DNA of 64,000 nt from the NCBI GenBank assembly GCA_947488435.1, contig CANKZG010000001.1, forward strand, positions 2,224,308-2,288,307, written 5' to 3'. A program made the translations under genes and the position numbers. The notes beneath the pieces are model-generated. The model was given only the letters and a program-made list of their open reading frames with translations, ran no database searches and was not told where the DNA came from. The DNA comes from an uncultured Flavobacteriaceae bacterium (GTDB lineage Bacteria > Bacteroidota > Bacteroidia > Flavobacteriales > Flavobacteriaceae). The stretch's first letter is position 1. Every line of letters begins with the position of its first letter. Shown piece by piece: positions 8,108 through 15,325 of this stretch.

Positions 8108-10659
8108 ATAAAACATCAAAAGAAGTATCGAAAACTGGCGTGAAGTGGTTATTTAAAATGGCTTGGCGTGATGGCAAGGCAAGTAGCAGGCGTTTACTGC
8201 TATTTATGGCATCAATTATTTTGGGAATCGCAGCTGTGGTTTCTATACAATCCTTTAGCAAAAATTTAGAAGATAATATTCAAACGCAGTCAAAAGCGTT
8301 AATGGGAGCTGACTATCTAATCGATAGTAGACAACTTCCTAATGAAAGAGTGCAGGGAATTATCGATTCTCTTGGAGGCGAAGATGGAAAAGAAGTTAGT
8401 TTTGCTTCAATGGCCTTATTTCCTAAAAATAAAGGTGCCAAACTCATGCAAATTAGGGGTGTTGCAGGGAAATACCCTTTTTATGGGGAATTGGAAACAG
8501 TCCCTGAAACAGCTGGGAGCATATATCAAGAACAACAAGGGGCATTAGTGGATGCTACAATAATGCTACAGTATAACTTAAAGCCAGGCGATACTATTAA
8601 GATAGGGGAGTTGAGTTTGCCGATTATTGGTTCCTTAAAATCAGCACCGGGGAGTACTGGCATAGGAACATCAGTGGCTCCACCGGTATTTGTTCCATAT
8701 CACCTTATTGAAGAAACAGAGCTGCTGCAATTGGGGAGTAGACAGGAATATACATATTATTTTGTTGATCCGACTATGGATTTAGCAGTGTTGGATGAAA
8801 CCATAGACCCAATACTTGATGATGAAAATGCAGATTTAGATACCCATACCGCTACGAGCAGACAAATGGGGCGTGGTTATGGAAATATTGGTAAATTTTT
8901 AAATCTTGTTGCTTTTATCGCTCTTCTTCTAGGCTGCGTTGGTATTGCCAGTTCCGTGCATATTTATATTAAAGAAAAGCTACAGGCAGTTGCAGTGTTA
9001 AAATGCCTAGGAGCAAGCAGAAAACAATCCTTTTTGATATACCTAATTCAAATTGCAGGAATGGGTCTACTGGGTGGCTTTATAGGAACACTTCTGGGGA
9101 TTATATTGCAACTATCTTTTCCTTCACTTTTACAGGAATTTTTACCCTTTAAAGTTCAGGTTTCAATTGCGCCTCAAGCGATCATTATGGGATTGCTGTT
9201 AGGAATATTTATGTCTATATTATTTGCGTTACTCCCTTTAATAAGTACTTGGTATGTTTCGCCACTGGCAGTACTTCGAATTCAGGAAGGGAATGGGAAT
9301 TTTAGATCTCGCTTAGTGGGTGCCATTGTGTTAATGGGAATTTTGATATTTATTTTTTTGTTTTCCTTTTGGCTTTTAAATAGCTGGCCTTATGCACTGG
9401 GTTTTGTGATTACTATTGTGGTAACTTTTTCAATTCTTGCGGGAGTAGCTACCCTATTTATGAAAGCTATTAAACGCTTTTTTCCTGTTTCTTTAGGTTT
9501 TACAGCTAGACAAAGTTTACTCAATTTATTTAGACCCAATAATCAAACAATGGTGTTGATTTTATCCATTGGGGTAGGGGCATTTTTAATTAGTACCTTA
9601 TATTTTACTAAAGATATGCTGCTTGCTAGGGTACAATTTGATTCCGATGCTCAAAGCGCAAATATGATATTGTTGGATGTACAAAGCGCCCAAAAAGAGG
9701 CACTTGCAAACAGTATTACAACTAATGGAATGCCGGTTATTGATAACATTCCTATTGTTACCATGCGAATGCATACCATTAAGGATAGAACTGTTAACGA
9801 ATTGCGTAAGGATACTACAACCACAGTAAATCAATGGGTTTTGAATCATGAATTTAGAGTTACCTATCGTGACAGCTTAATTGCTTCAGAAACACTAGCT
9901 GAAGGGGAATGGGTTACAGAGGCCGTTCCAAATGAGATTATAAAAATATCTATTGATAGAAATGTAGCTCGAAGCGCAAGTGTAGCTGTGGGAGATACAA
10001 TTAAATTTAATGTTCAAGGTGTCTTAATGGAGACCAAGGTAGCCAGTATTCGAGATGTAGATTGGGGAAGAATGCAGTTGAATTTTTCTATTGTTTTTCC
10101 GAAAGGAATTCTTGAAAATGCCCCGCAATTTCATGTGTTAACGACGGATACCCCAGATGAAACTCGTTCTGCGCTTCTGCAACGTGATTTAGTGAAAAGA
10201 TTTCCGAATGTTTCTATTTTAGATTTAAGGCAAATATTATCGCTTATAGAGAATATCTTGAATAAGATTTCTTGGGTTATTAATTTTATGGCCTTTTTCA
10301 GTATCCTAACGGGTATTATTGTTTTAATAGGATCTGTAAGAACCAGTAAGTACCAACGGATTAAGGAAAGTGTATTGTTACGAACGTTGGGAGCTAAAAG
10401 CAAGCAAATATTACGTATTACGGCATTAGAATATCTTTATTTAGGCTTTTTAGGAAGCGGTATTGGGGTATTAATGTCATTATTAAGTAGTAAATTATTA
10501 GCTATTTCGGTTTTTGAAGTGCCATTTGTTCCATCATTAATTCCTTTTTTAGTTCTTATTCCCGCAATTACATTTTTGGTATTGGCCATTGGATTGGGAA
10601 ATAGTAGAAGTGTACTTAAGAGTACACCTTTGGAGGTATTGCGCAAGGAAACAAACTAA
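8104..10659 (+). CDS. ABC transporter permease, FtsX/MacB type (YbbP-like)
   Basis: An 851-residue permease with an N-terminal span (about 30-50), a large extracytoplasmic domain (about 55-255), a first FtsX block of three spans (about 265-390), additional spans near 400-455, a further span at about 480-500, a second extracytoplasmic domain (about 505-710) and a final FtsX block of three spans (about 715-840). This two-block YbbP-like layout pairs with the preceding ATPase. The start is GTG at 8104, overlapping the upstream stop. The C-terminal SVLKSTPLEVLRKE is the usual FtsX-family ending. It probably extracts a lipophilic molecule from the inner membrane. Confidence 0.9.
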   Translation: MNKTSKEVSKTGVKWLFKMAWRDGKASSRRLLLFMASIILGIAAVVSIQSFSKNLEDNIQTQSKALMGADYLIDSRQLPNERVQGIIDSLGGEDGKEVSFASMALFPKNKGAKLMQIRGVAGKYPFYGELETVPETAGSIYQEQQGALVDATIMLQYNLKPGDTIKIGELSLPIIGSLKSAPGSTGIGTSVAPPVFVPYHLIEETELLQLGSRQEYTYYFVDPTMDLAVLDETIDPILDDENADLDTHTATSRQMGRGYGNIGKFLNLVAFIALLLGCVGIASSVHIYIKEKLQAVAVLKCLGASRKQSFLIYLIQIAGMGLLGGFIGTLLGIILQLSFPSLLQEFLPFKVQVSIAPQAIIMGLLLGIFMSILFALLPLISTWYVSPLAVLRIQEGNGNFRSRLVGAIVLMGILIFIFLFSFWLLNSWPYALGFVITIVVTFSILAGVATLFMKAIKRFFPVSLGFTARQSLLNLFRPNNQTMVLILSIGVGAFLISTLYFTKDMLLARVQFDSDAQSANMILLDVQSAQKEALANSITTNGMPVIDNIPIVTMRMHTIKDRTVNELRKDTTTTVNQWVLNHEFRVTYRDSLIASETLAEGEWVTEAVPNEIIKISIDRNVARSASVAVGDTIKFNVQGVLMETKVASIRDVDWGRMQLNFSIVFPKGILENAPQFHVLTTDTPDETRSALLQRDLVKRFPNVSILDLRQILSLIENILNKISWVINFMAFFSILTGIIVLIGSVRTSKYQRIKESVLLRTLGAKSKQILRITALEYLYLGFLGSGIGVLMSLLSSKLLAISVFEVPFVPSLIPFLVLIPAITFLVLAIGLGNSRSVLKSTPLEVLRKETN

Positions 10660-10690
10660 TCTACATTCTATAATTTGGACTGCAAGGGAT

Positions 10691-11539
10691 ATGAACACTT
10701 TAAAAAACACGATTTTAAAAAGACCAGGAAAGAAACCTATACTTTATGACCTATTTTATGAAGATACAGATGTATCAAAACCATTGGTTATTTTTTGTCA
10801 TGGTTATAAAGGGTTTAAGGATTGGGGTACATGGGATTTAGTAGCAGAAGCCTTTGCGAAATCAGGATTCACCTTTTTAAAATTTAATTTTTCGCACAAT
10901 GGAGGAACAATGGAAGAACCTATTGATTTCCCAGATTTAAATGCGTTTGCTGAAAATAATTACACTCTGGAATTGGAGGATCTTCACGATATAATTGATG
11001 CCGCTATATCCAGAGAAATTGCCCTGCCGAAAAGAACTGATCTAGATGAAATTTCGGTAATAGGACATTCCCGGGGCGGAGGTATTGTCGCCATTGCGGC
11101 TTCGGAAAACACTAGAATAAAGAAAGTGATTACTTGGGCCTCGGTATCGGATTATAAGAGTCGTTTTGTTCGCGGAAGTGATTTGGAAAAATGGAAAACA
11201 GAAGGCGTACGTTATGTTTTAAATGGTCGTACGAAAGAACAAATGCCACATCACTATCAATTCTATACCAATTTTATCGCCAATGAATCACGTCTGACTA
11301 TTGCGAATGCAGTGCGCGCATTGGTACTACCACATTTGATTATCCATGGAACCACAGACGAATCCGTAGCATATGCTAACGCAGAGGAATTACATCAATG
11401 GAATCCAAAAAGCAGTTTATACCCTATTGAAAATGCGAATCACGTATTTGGCGGGAAACACCCCTGGGAGGCAACAACACTTCCAGACGCGCTGCAAGAA
11501 GTAGTTACTACAACTATTAGTTTTATAAAAACCCACTAA
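10691..11539 (+). CDS. Alpha/beta hydrolase (dienelactone hydrolase/peptidase S9-like)
   Basis: A 282-residue cytoplasmic alpha/beta hydrolase. The nucleophile elbow is GHSRGG (125-130, Ser127), the acid is Asp223 in HGTTDE, and the base is His251 in NANHVF. An early HGYKGFKDWG loop provides the oxyanion hole. I use ATG 10691, because an upstream frame extension overlaps the permease end and looks like shadow sequence. The gene follows the permease by 31 bases and may be in the same operon, which would fit another ester-hydrolysing step. The true substrate cannot be told from sequence. Confidence 0.88.
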   Translation: MNTLKNTILKRPGKKPILYDLFYEDTDVSKPLVIFCHGYKGFKDWGTWDLVAEAFAKSGFTFLKFNFSHNGGTMEEPIDFPDLNAFAENNYTLELEDLHDIIDAAISREIALPKRTDLDEISVIGHSRGGGIVAIAASENTRIKKVITWASVSDYKSRFVRGSDLEKWKTEGVRYVLNGRTKEQMPHHYQFYTNFIANESRLTIANAVRALVLPHLIIHGTTDESVAYANAEELHQWNPKSSLYPIENANHVFGGKHPWEATTLPDALQEVVTTTISFIKTH

Positions 11540-11543
11540 ATTC

Positions 11544-12143
11544 TTAGTATTCTCGAATTACCGTTCCATTGCTTTTCCCCAGAACACTTCGTACATAGGC
11601 GTTTATAACTTTGGAAGAGGGAATGGGATGATGTCCAGGAAAGTAATCCTTATACTTGTCATAAGCTGCTTCAACAACTCCCAAGGATACCACATTTAAT
11701 CGAATACCGGGTTTCATTTCTAACGCCGCTGCCTGCACAAAACTATGGATTCCTCCATTTACCATCGCCGCACTAGCTGTTTTAATTACTGGATCATCTG
11801 CTAAAATACCAGTAGACAAAGTTATTGATCCCATGGAGTTAAGGTAATGCTGACCAATACGAACCAGATTTACTTGCCCCATCAATTTGCTTTTTAAGCC
11901 AATGGCATAATCCTGTTCACTTAACTCATTAAAGTTAGCCCATTTGGCTTCCCCAGCAATACATATTATGGCGTCAACTTTACCAACTTCTTCAAATAGT
12001 TGCTTTATCGAATTACTATTGGAAATATCTACGGATACATCTCCTCCAGTGCGGCCTGCAACAATTACTTCATGTGTAGTTCCAAAATGATTGGAAACAA
12101 TACTTCCTATGGTACCATTACCTCCAATGATTATTATTTTCAT
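11544..12143 (-). CDS. Atypical short-chain dehydrogenase/reductase without YxxxK
   Basis: A 199-residue Rossmann protein. The nucleotide-binding GGNGTIG (7-13) is present, as is the AGR stretch near residues 28-30, which suggests NADP preference. The active-site Ser region is TLST (107-110). Where classical SDRs have YxxxK the sequence reads SAAMV (123-127), so both the Tyr and the Lys are replaced. This occurs in a known subgroup of small SDR-like proteins, and the protein may use another proton donor or may only bind nucleotide. It lies 19 bases after the MlrC-like gene and is probably cotranscribed with it. Confidence 0.85.
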   Translation of the reverse strand: MKIIIIGGNGTIGSIVSNHFGTTHEVIVAGRTGGDVSVDISNSNSIKQLFEEVGKVDAIICIAGEAKWANFNELSEQDYAIGLKSKLMGQVNLVRIGQHYLNSMGSITLSTGILADDPVIKTASAAMVNGGIHSFVQAAALEMKPGIRLNVVSLGVVEAAYDKYKDYFPGHHPIPSSKVINAYVRSVLGKSNGTVIREY

Positions 12144-12162
12144 AGTTATTTTAGCTAGGGGT

Positions 12163-13728
12163 TTAATATGTTTCGTGCGAAAGGGGAATTAATTGAGCAC
12201 TTAAGTTTGGATTTTCCATGTCTTTATCTAAAGGAAACATAGGTCTTTTAATTCGCTGATATCCTAAACGTTCCAAATCCTGATCCACCCCACCGGGGGT
12301 TAAGGCCATAATCCATCCACCACGCATATCATAAAGTTCTGGAACCAAATATCCGATTTTTACTATAACAATATCCGTTTCCCGTGGATTTAGATCTAAC
12401 CGTGTAAAATCAATTTCTTTATGATAGGGTTTTCGTTTATTGGTTACAATAACAGCAACACTTCCTACTTTTACAACGACTTCAATCTCTGCATGTTGGT
12501 CTCCTTTAACAATAGCTGTGACTGTACCATTAAGTGTAATAGGAGGGGCATAACGATCATCAATTGCGGCACCAACTTCAGCAGATACTTTTCCACCAAC
12601 TCCTACTTCCAACGCTTTAGCTACGAGTTTAGGACCGGGAATGGAAGCATAAATTAATGAAGGCCCTTTTTCAGATTTAAAGGCTTCGTATGCCAAAATT
12701 TCCTGCAATGTCCAGGTAACATCCCCAGCGCCACCAGCTGTAGGATTATCTCCCATATCACTAATCATAAAAGGGCGTTTCTTACTTTTAAGTGCCATGG
12801 CAATGCTTTCATCTAAAGTAGCTACCGGAGCAACAAATACGAATTCAGATCGCGCATCCCAAAAACTGTTAGCTAAATCTTCCGCCGATTGTGTAACTTG
12901 ATCTTTATCATCGCCGGTGACCATTACTACGGCATGATTACGTGGTTCATCTGCCCAAGCATAACCCACCCATATAGCAGCATCGACAACCCCTTCTTGC
13001 TTGGTAATAGGATCTACTTTGGCATATAAGCTTTTTCCAGGTTCTATGCGCGTGCTTGTTTTTTCTCCAGGAAGAAGTATCGGTACCGGTATCCAAGCTT
13101 TAAAGGCCGGTTTTCCTTTGCCGCTTTCCAAACGATCTAAAAGATTATCTACCGCACGTTGTTTGGACTCCAAAGCATCTTCGTGTGGTGCCATTCGGTA
13201 ACACGTAATTAAATCGGAATGACGCGCCAGGCGTTTAGAGACATTTCCATGTAAATCCATAGATGTAGAAATGAGTACTTCGGTGCCTACAACTTTCCGA
13301 ATACGCTCAATGAAATCGCCTTCAGCATCATCAATACCAATAACGCTCATCGCTCCATGGATGTCAAAGAATATTCCATCGTATGGCCCATTTTCTTTTA
13401 ATAAGGTAAGTGTCTTACCTACCATAGATTCATATGCTTCATTGGTAACGATACCACCTGGTAAAGCACGTCCTCGGATTGTGGGAATCCATTCTGCTCT
13501 ACTTCTCTGGGACGAACCTTCAGCAAAAAAAGGATAATCGTTAAAAATTGCATCTCCAATTCTAGGATGAAAAGCTTCTTCATGTGATTGTGCTGGAGAG
13601 AAGGTACTGGATTCAATAGCAATTCCTGCAATGGCGATACGCGGTAATTTTTTTGGAGTGTCTTTTGAAAGCTTGCAAGACGCTAAAAAAAAGATACTTA
13701 GACTGTAGATGATAAGCTGCTGTTTCAT
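12163..13728 (-). CDS. M81 family metallopeptidase (MlrC/microcystinase-like) lipoprotein
   Basis: This 521-residue protein belongs to the M81/MlrC family. Landmarks are GIAIESSTFSP (35-45), DIHGAM (122-127), STSMDLHGN (155-162, metal ligands Asp158 and His160) and APHED (180-184, His182); the C-terminal MlrC domain begins around SDMGDNPTAGGAGD. Family enzymes cleave linear microcystin-type peptides, but in Bacteroidota the real substrate is unknown and is unlikely to be microcystin. I choose ATG 13728 because it gives a lipoprotein signal ending in FFLASC (Cys18); the longer frame adds 26 residues that would bury the signal. It is followed by an atypical SDR in a probable operon. Confidence 0.85.
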   Translation of the reverse strand: MKQQLIIYSLSIFFLASCKLSKDTPKKLPRIAIAGIAIESSTFSPAQSHEEAFHPRIGDAIFNDYPFFAEGSSQRSRAEWIPTIRGRALPGGIVTNEAYESMVGKTLTLLKENGPYDGIFFDIHGAMSVIGIDDAEGDFIERIRKVVGTEVLISTSMDLHGNVSKRLARHSDLITCYRMAPHEDALESKQRAVDNLLDRLESGKGKPAFKAWIPVPILLPGEKTSTRIEPGKSLYAKVDPITKQEGVVDAAIWVGYAWADEPRNHAVVMVTGDDKDQVTQSAEDLANSFWDARSEFVFVAPVATLDESIAMALKSKKRPFMISDMGDNPTAGGAGDVTWTLQEILAYEAFKSEKGPSLIYASIPGPKLVAKALEVGVGGKVSAEVGAAIDDRYAPPITLNGTVTAIVKGDQHAEIEVVVKVGSVAVIVTNKRKPYHKEIDFTRLDLNPRETDIVIVKIGYLVPELYDMRGGWIMALTPGGVDQDLERLGYQRIKRPMFPLDKDMENPNLSAQLIPLSHETY

Positions 13729-13959
13729 GGATGTATTTCTTATTAGGTTGTTGATGCAATCAAATTTGTGACAAAAAGGGAACCTTAAATTACGGATTTT
13801 TGACAAGAATTATTAGAAGATTGGTATAATGGACAGGATCGTATATGTAATCGAAGGAATAGTACACTTGTTACCATTTTTAGAGCTATAAATAGAATCA
13901 AACTTCAGAACTTTAAAAGGAAACATTACTATAAACTCTCGTCAAAAAACGGATTGTAT

Positions 13960-13999
13960 CGATAAAGTGTTTTACACTGTAAATCCACTTATCGAGCTT
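13960..13999 (+). promoter_or_regulatory. Conserved leader hairpin with U-tract, copy 1
   Basis: CGATAAaGTG (13960-13969) pairs with CACTTATCG (13986-13994) with one bulged A and is followed by AGC and seven Ts, so it looks like an intrinsic terminator upstream of the gene. In copy 2 one A-to-G change in the stem keeps a G-U pair. It could be an attenuator, an upstream terminator or a DNA dyad. Confidence 0.45.
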
Positions 14000-14081
14000 T
14001 TTTTACACTTCGTCCGAATTTTTGTCAGATACCGAAAAATAAGGGTATTTGAGCGATTTAAACCAAAGTAAAGGCACTTCG

Positions 14082-14109
14082 GGGGGTTATCTTTATATAA
14101 CAAAACCCC
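14082..14109 (+). promoter_or_regulatory. GGGG/CCCC hairpin or -7 element before start codon, copy 1
   Basis: GTTAT (14086-14090) pairs with ATAAC (14097-14101), and GGGG (14082-14085) can pair with CCCC (14106-14109) five bases before the ATG. The same bases contain TATCTTTA (14088-14095), close to the -7 promoter element. Either reading is possible, and both are unchanged in copy 2. Confidence 0.4.
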
Positions 14110-14114
14110 AAGTC

Positions 14115-14360
14115 ATGAAAGCTATTTTAACAGTAATAATCATTCTTTTTTTCGGATTCGTTTCTGCTCAAACGCAAAATACTACGGTTACTGCTTCAGC
14201 TAATATTGAAGCTACTGTTACTGTTGTTGAAACAACGGCTAAAAAAGAAGTTACCAATTCAACAGAAAACAGTGTTGCTCGTTTGTACCGTTTTAAAAAC
14301 TCTCGAGTTAAGAAGGCTTTATCATTCAGAACAAAAAGAAACAAATCTAAATTAGCATAA
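14115..14360 (+). CDS. Small secreted protein with conserved basic C-terminal tail, paralog 1
   Basis: This encodes 81 residues and is not a family I recognise. Residues 1-19 (MKAILTVIIILFFGFVSAQ) form a clear signal peptide. A Thr/Val/Glu-rich middle (20-55) follows, then a basic tail of 26 residues beginning RLYRFKNSRVKKAL and ending KRNKSKLA. Its paralog at 14739-14996 has the same signal peptide and an identical tail but a different middle. The frame stays open for 22 codons upstream from a TTG at 14049, but the clean signal peptide makes ATG 14115 the likely start. A 42-codon membrane microprotein starts 2 bases after the stop. It is probably exported and may bind an anionic partner through the tail. 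Confidence 0.75.
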   Translation: MKAILTVIIILFFGFVSAQTQNTTVTASANIEATVTVVETTAKKEVTNSTENSVARLYRFKNSRVKKALSFRTKRNKSKLA

Positions 14361-14362
14361 GT

Positions 14363-14491
14363 ATGGTTGCATTTACAATTTCTGTCATAACTATAATTAC
14401 AGGATTCTTTATATGGAATTCTGCAAAGCAAAAGGCTATAGGATTAAAACCTATTCCTGTTCGAAGTAGAAAAAATAGAAATTTGAGGTAA
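14363..14491 (+). CDS. Membrane microprotein (42 aa), hypothetical
   Basis: A short frame starts 2 bases after the stop of the small secreted protein (TAAGTATG), a spacing that favours translational coupling. It encodes a hydrophobic segment (MVAFTISVITIITGFFIW, residues 1-18) followed by a basic tail rich in Lys and Arg (RSRKNRNLR at the end). This is the layout of a single-span microprotein with its tail in the cytoplasm. No family is recognised. Another microprotein with the same layout closes the island at 15218. No nucleotide similarity supports it, so it may be a chance frame. Confidence 0.45.
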   Translation: MVAFTISVITIITGFFIWNSAKQKAIGLKPIPVRSRKNRNLR

Positions 14492-14518
14492 AATTACCTG
14501 CTACTTAGTGGCATAAAA

Positions 14519-14564
14519 GGTATTTTATTTCAAGCCTTATCAAAAATATCAAGATTAAAATACC
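14519..14564. repeat. 9-base inverted repeat upstream of leader copy 2
   Basis: GGTATTTTA (14519-14527) and TAAAATACC (14556-14564) form a perfect inverted repeat with a 28-base loop, just before the second leader copy. There is no equivalent before copy 1. It may be an operator or part of a 3' structure of the upstream transcript. Confidence 0.35.
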
Positions 14565-14567
14565 GAT

Positions 14568-14996
14568 AAAAAACATATTGCATCGGTAAAGTGGTTTTAG
14601 GGGTAAATCCACTTATCGAGCTTTTAATACACTTTGTCCGAATTTTTGTCAGATACCGAAAAATAAGGGTGTTTGAGCGATTTAAACCGCAGTGAAGGCG
14701 CTACTCGGGGTTATCTTTATATAACAAAACCCCAAGTCATGAAAGCTATTTTAACTGTAATTATCATTCTTTTTTTCGGAATCGTTTCTGCTCAATCTCA
14801 AAATACAAAAGGAACTGTATCTGCTATCGAAGTTACTTCAATTGAAAATATTGAACTTACTACTGAAAAAGTAGCTAAGGAAGAAATCACAACTACAAAC
14901 GAAAACAAGGTTGTCCGTTTATATCGTTTTAAAAACTCTCGTGTAAAGAAAGCTTTATCCTTTAGAACAAAAAGAAACAAATCTAAATTAGCTTAA
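14568..14996 (+). repeat. Tandem duplication, copy 2 (leader plus gene)
   Basis: Second copy of the duplicated unit at offset 624. Its leader stem is CGGTAAaGTGG (14584-14594) with CCACTTATCG (14609-14618), one G-C pair longer than copy 1. The following T-run is interrupted (CTTTTAATAC), so this copy is less terminator-like. The GGGG/CCCC element before the ATG is retained. Confidence 0.85.
14739..14996 (+). CDS. Small secreted protein with conserved basic C-terminal tail, paralog 2
   Basis: This encodes 85 residues and is a paralog of the protein at 14115. The signal peptide differs by one residue (Phe to Ile at position 15). The middle (20-59) is Thr/Glu-rich and differs in sequence and length. 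The last 26 residues, from RLYRF to KSKLA, are identical, although eight of the 26 codons differ silently, which shows selection on the protein. The chosen ATG follows the same leader and a CCCC-AAGTC spacer. The function is unknown; the conserved tail is the part under strongest constraint. Confidence 0.75.
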   Translation: MKAILTVIIILFFGIVSAQSQNTKGTVSAIEVTSIENIELTTEKVAKEEITTTNENKVVRLYRFKNSRVKKALSFRTKRNKSKLA

Positions 14997-15117
14997 TTCA
15001 ATTCTCACCTTTATAGGCGCACTTATTTCTCATCAGATTAGTGTAAAAGAAATTGAAAACATGCTATAAAGAAATCTTTTTAACAAGGTAGTTACGTATA
15101 TAGCACAGCATAACGAG

Positions 15118-15168
15118 AAATATATACGTTCAACGATTTAGATGATATAAAAAAAGAATATATACGTT
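15118..15168. repeat. Direct repeats AATATATACGTT before microprotein
   Basis: AATATATACGTT occurs at 15119-15130 and 15157-15168, 38 bases apart, and a partly inverted ACGTATAT lies at 15094-15101. They sit 50-120 bases before the microprotein at 15218 and may be a binding site for a regulator. Confidence 0.4.
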
Positions 15169-15217
15169 TTACTTATAGTATAACCCAAATAGATACTTAA
15201 CCATTAAATATATTGCT

Positions 15218-15325
15218 ATGACGCTATTTTTACTTTTATTACCAATTGTAATCCTTGGAAACTTAATTTTTGTATTCCCTAAAGAAGCTAAGAAATTGAG
15301 AACTATTAAGGTTCGTAATCGCTAA
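15218..15325 (+). CDS. Membrane microprotein (35 aa), hypothetical
   Basis: A short frame encodes MTLFLLLLPIVILGNLIFVF followed by a basic tail (PKEAKKLRTIKVRNR), so it is a predicted single-span microprotein. Its stop overlaps the stop of the convergent amidohydrolase gene by 4 bases. It lies 221 bases after the second small secreted protein, behind direct repeats. The layout is the same as the microprotein at 14363, but there is no obvious sequence identity. No family is recognised. Confidence 0.45.
   Translation: MTLFLLLLPIVILGNLIFVFPKEAKKLRTIKVRNR

Larger units (their letters stand above)
13729..14114. other. Intergenic region with leader of the first small secreted protein
   Basis: The 386-base gap separates the divergent MlrC-like gene and the first small secreted protein. 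The first 215 bases show nothing recognisable. From 13944 the sequence is copied 624 bases downstream and contains foldable elements described in separate entries. Confidence 0.6.
13944..14360 (+). repeat. Tandem duplication, copy 1 (leader plus gene)
   Basis: The segment from 13944 aligns with that from 14568 at a constant offset of 624 bases through the leader to the start codon, with no net insertion or deletion. Similarity continues into the signal peptide and again in the 3' end of the gene. The middle of the coding region differs and gains four codons in copy 2. Confidence 0.85.

Noticed and set aside
14049-14114. 22-codon extension of the first small secreted protein from a TTG
   Set aside because: The ATG at 14115 begins a clean signal peptide; the extension is the conserved leader read in frame, and its changes between copies are mostly non-silent.
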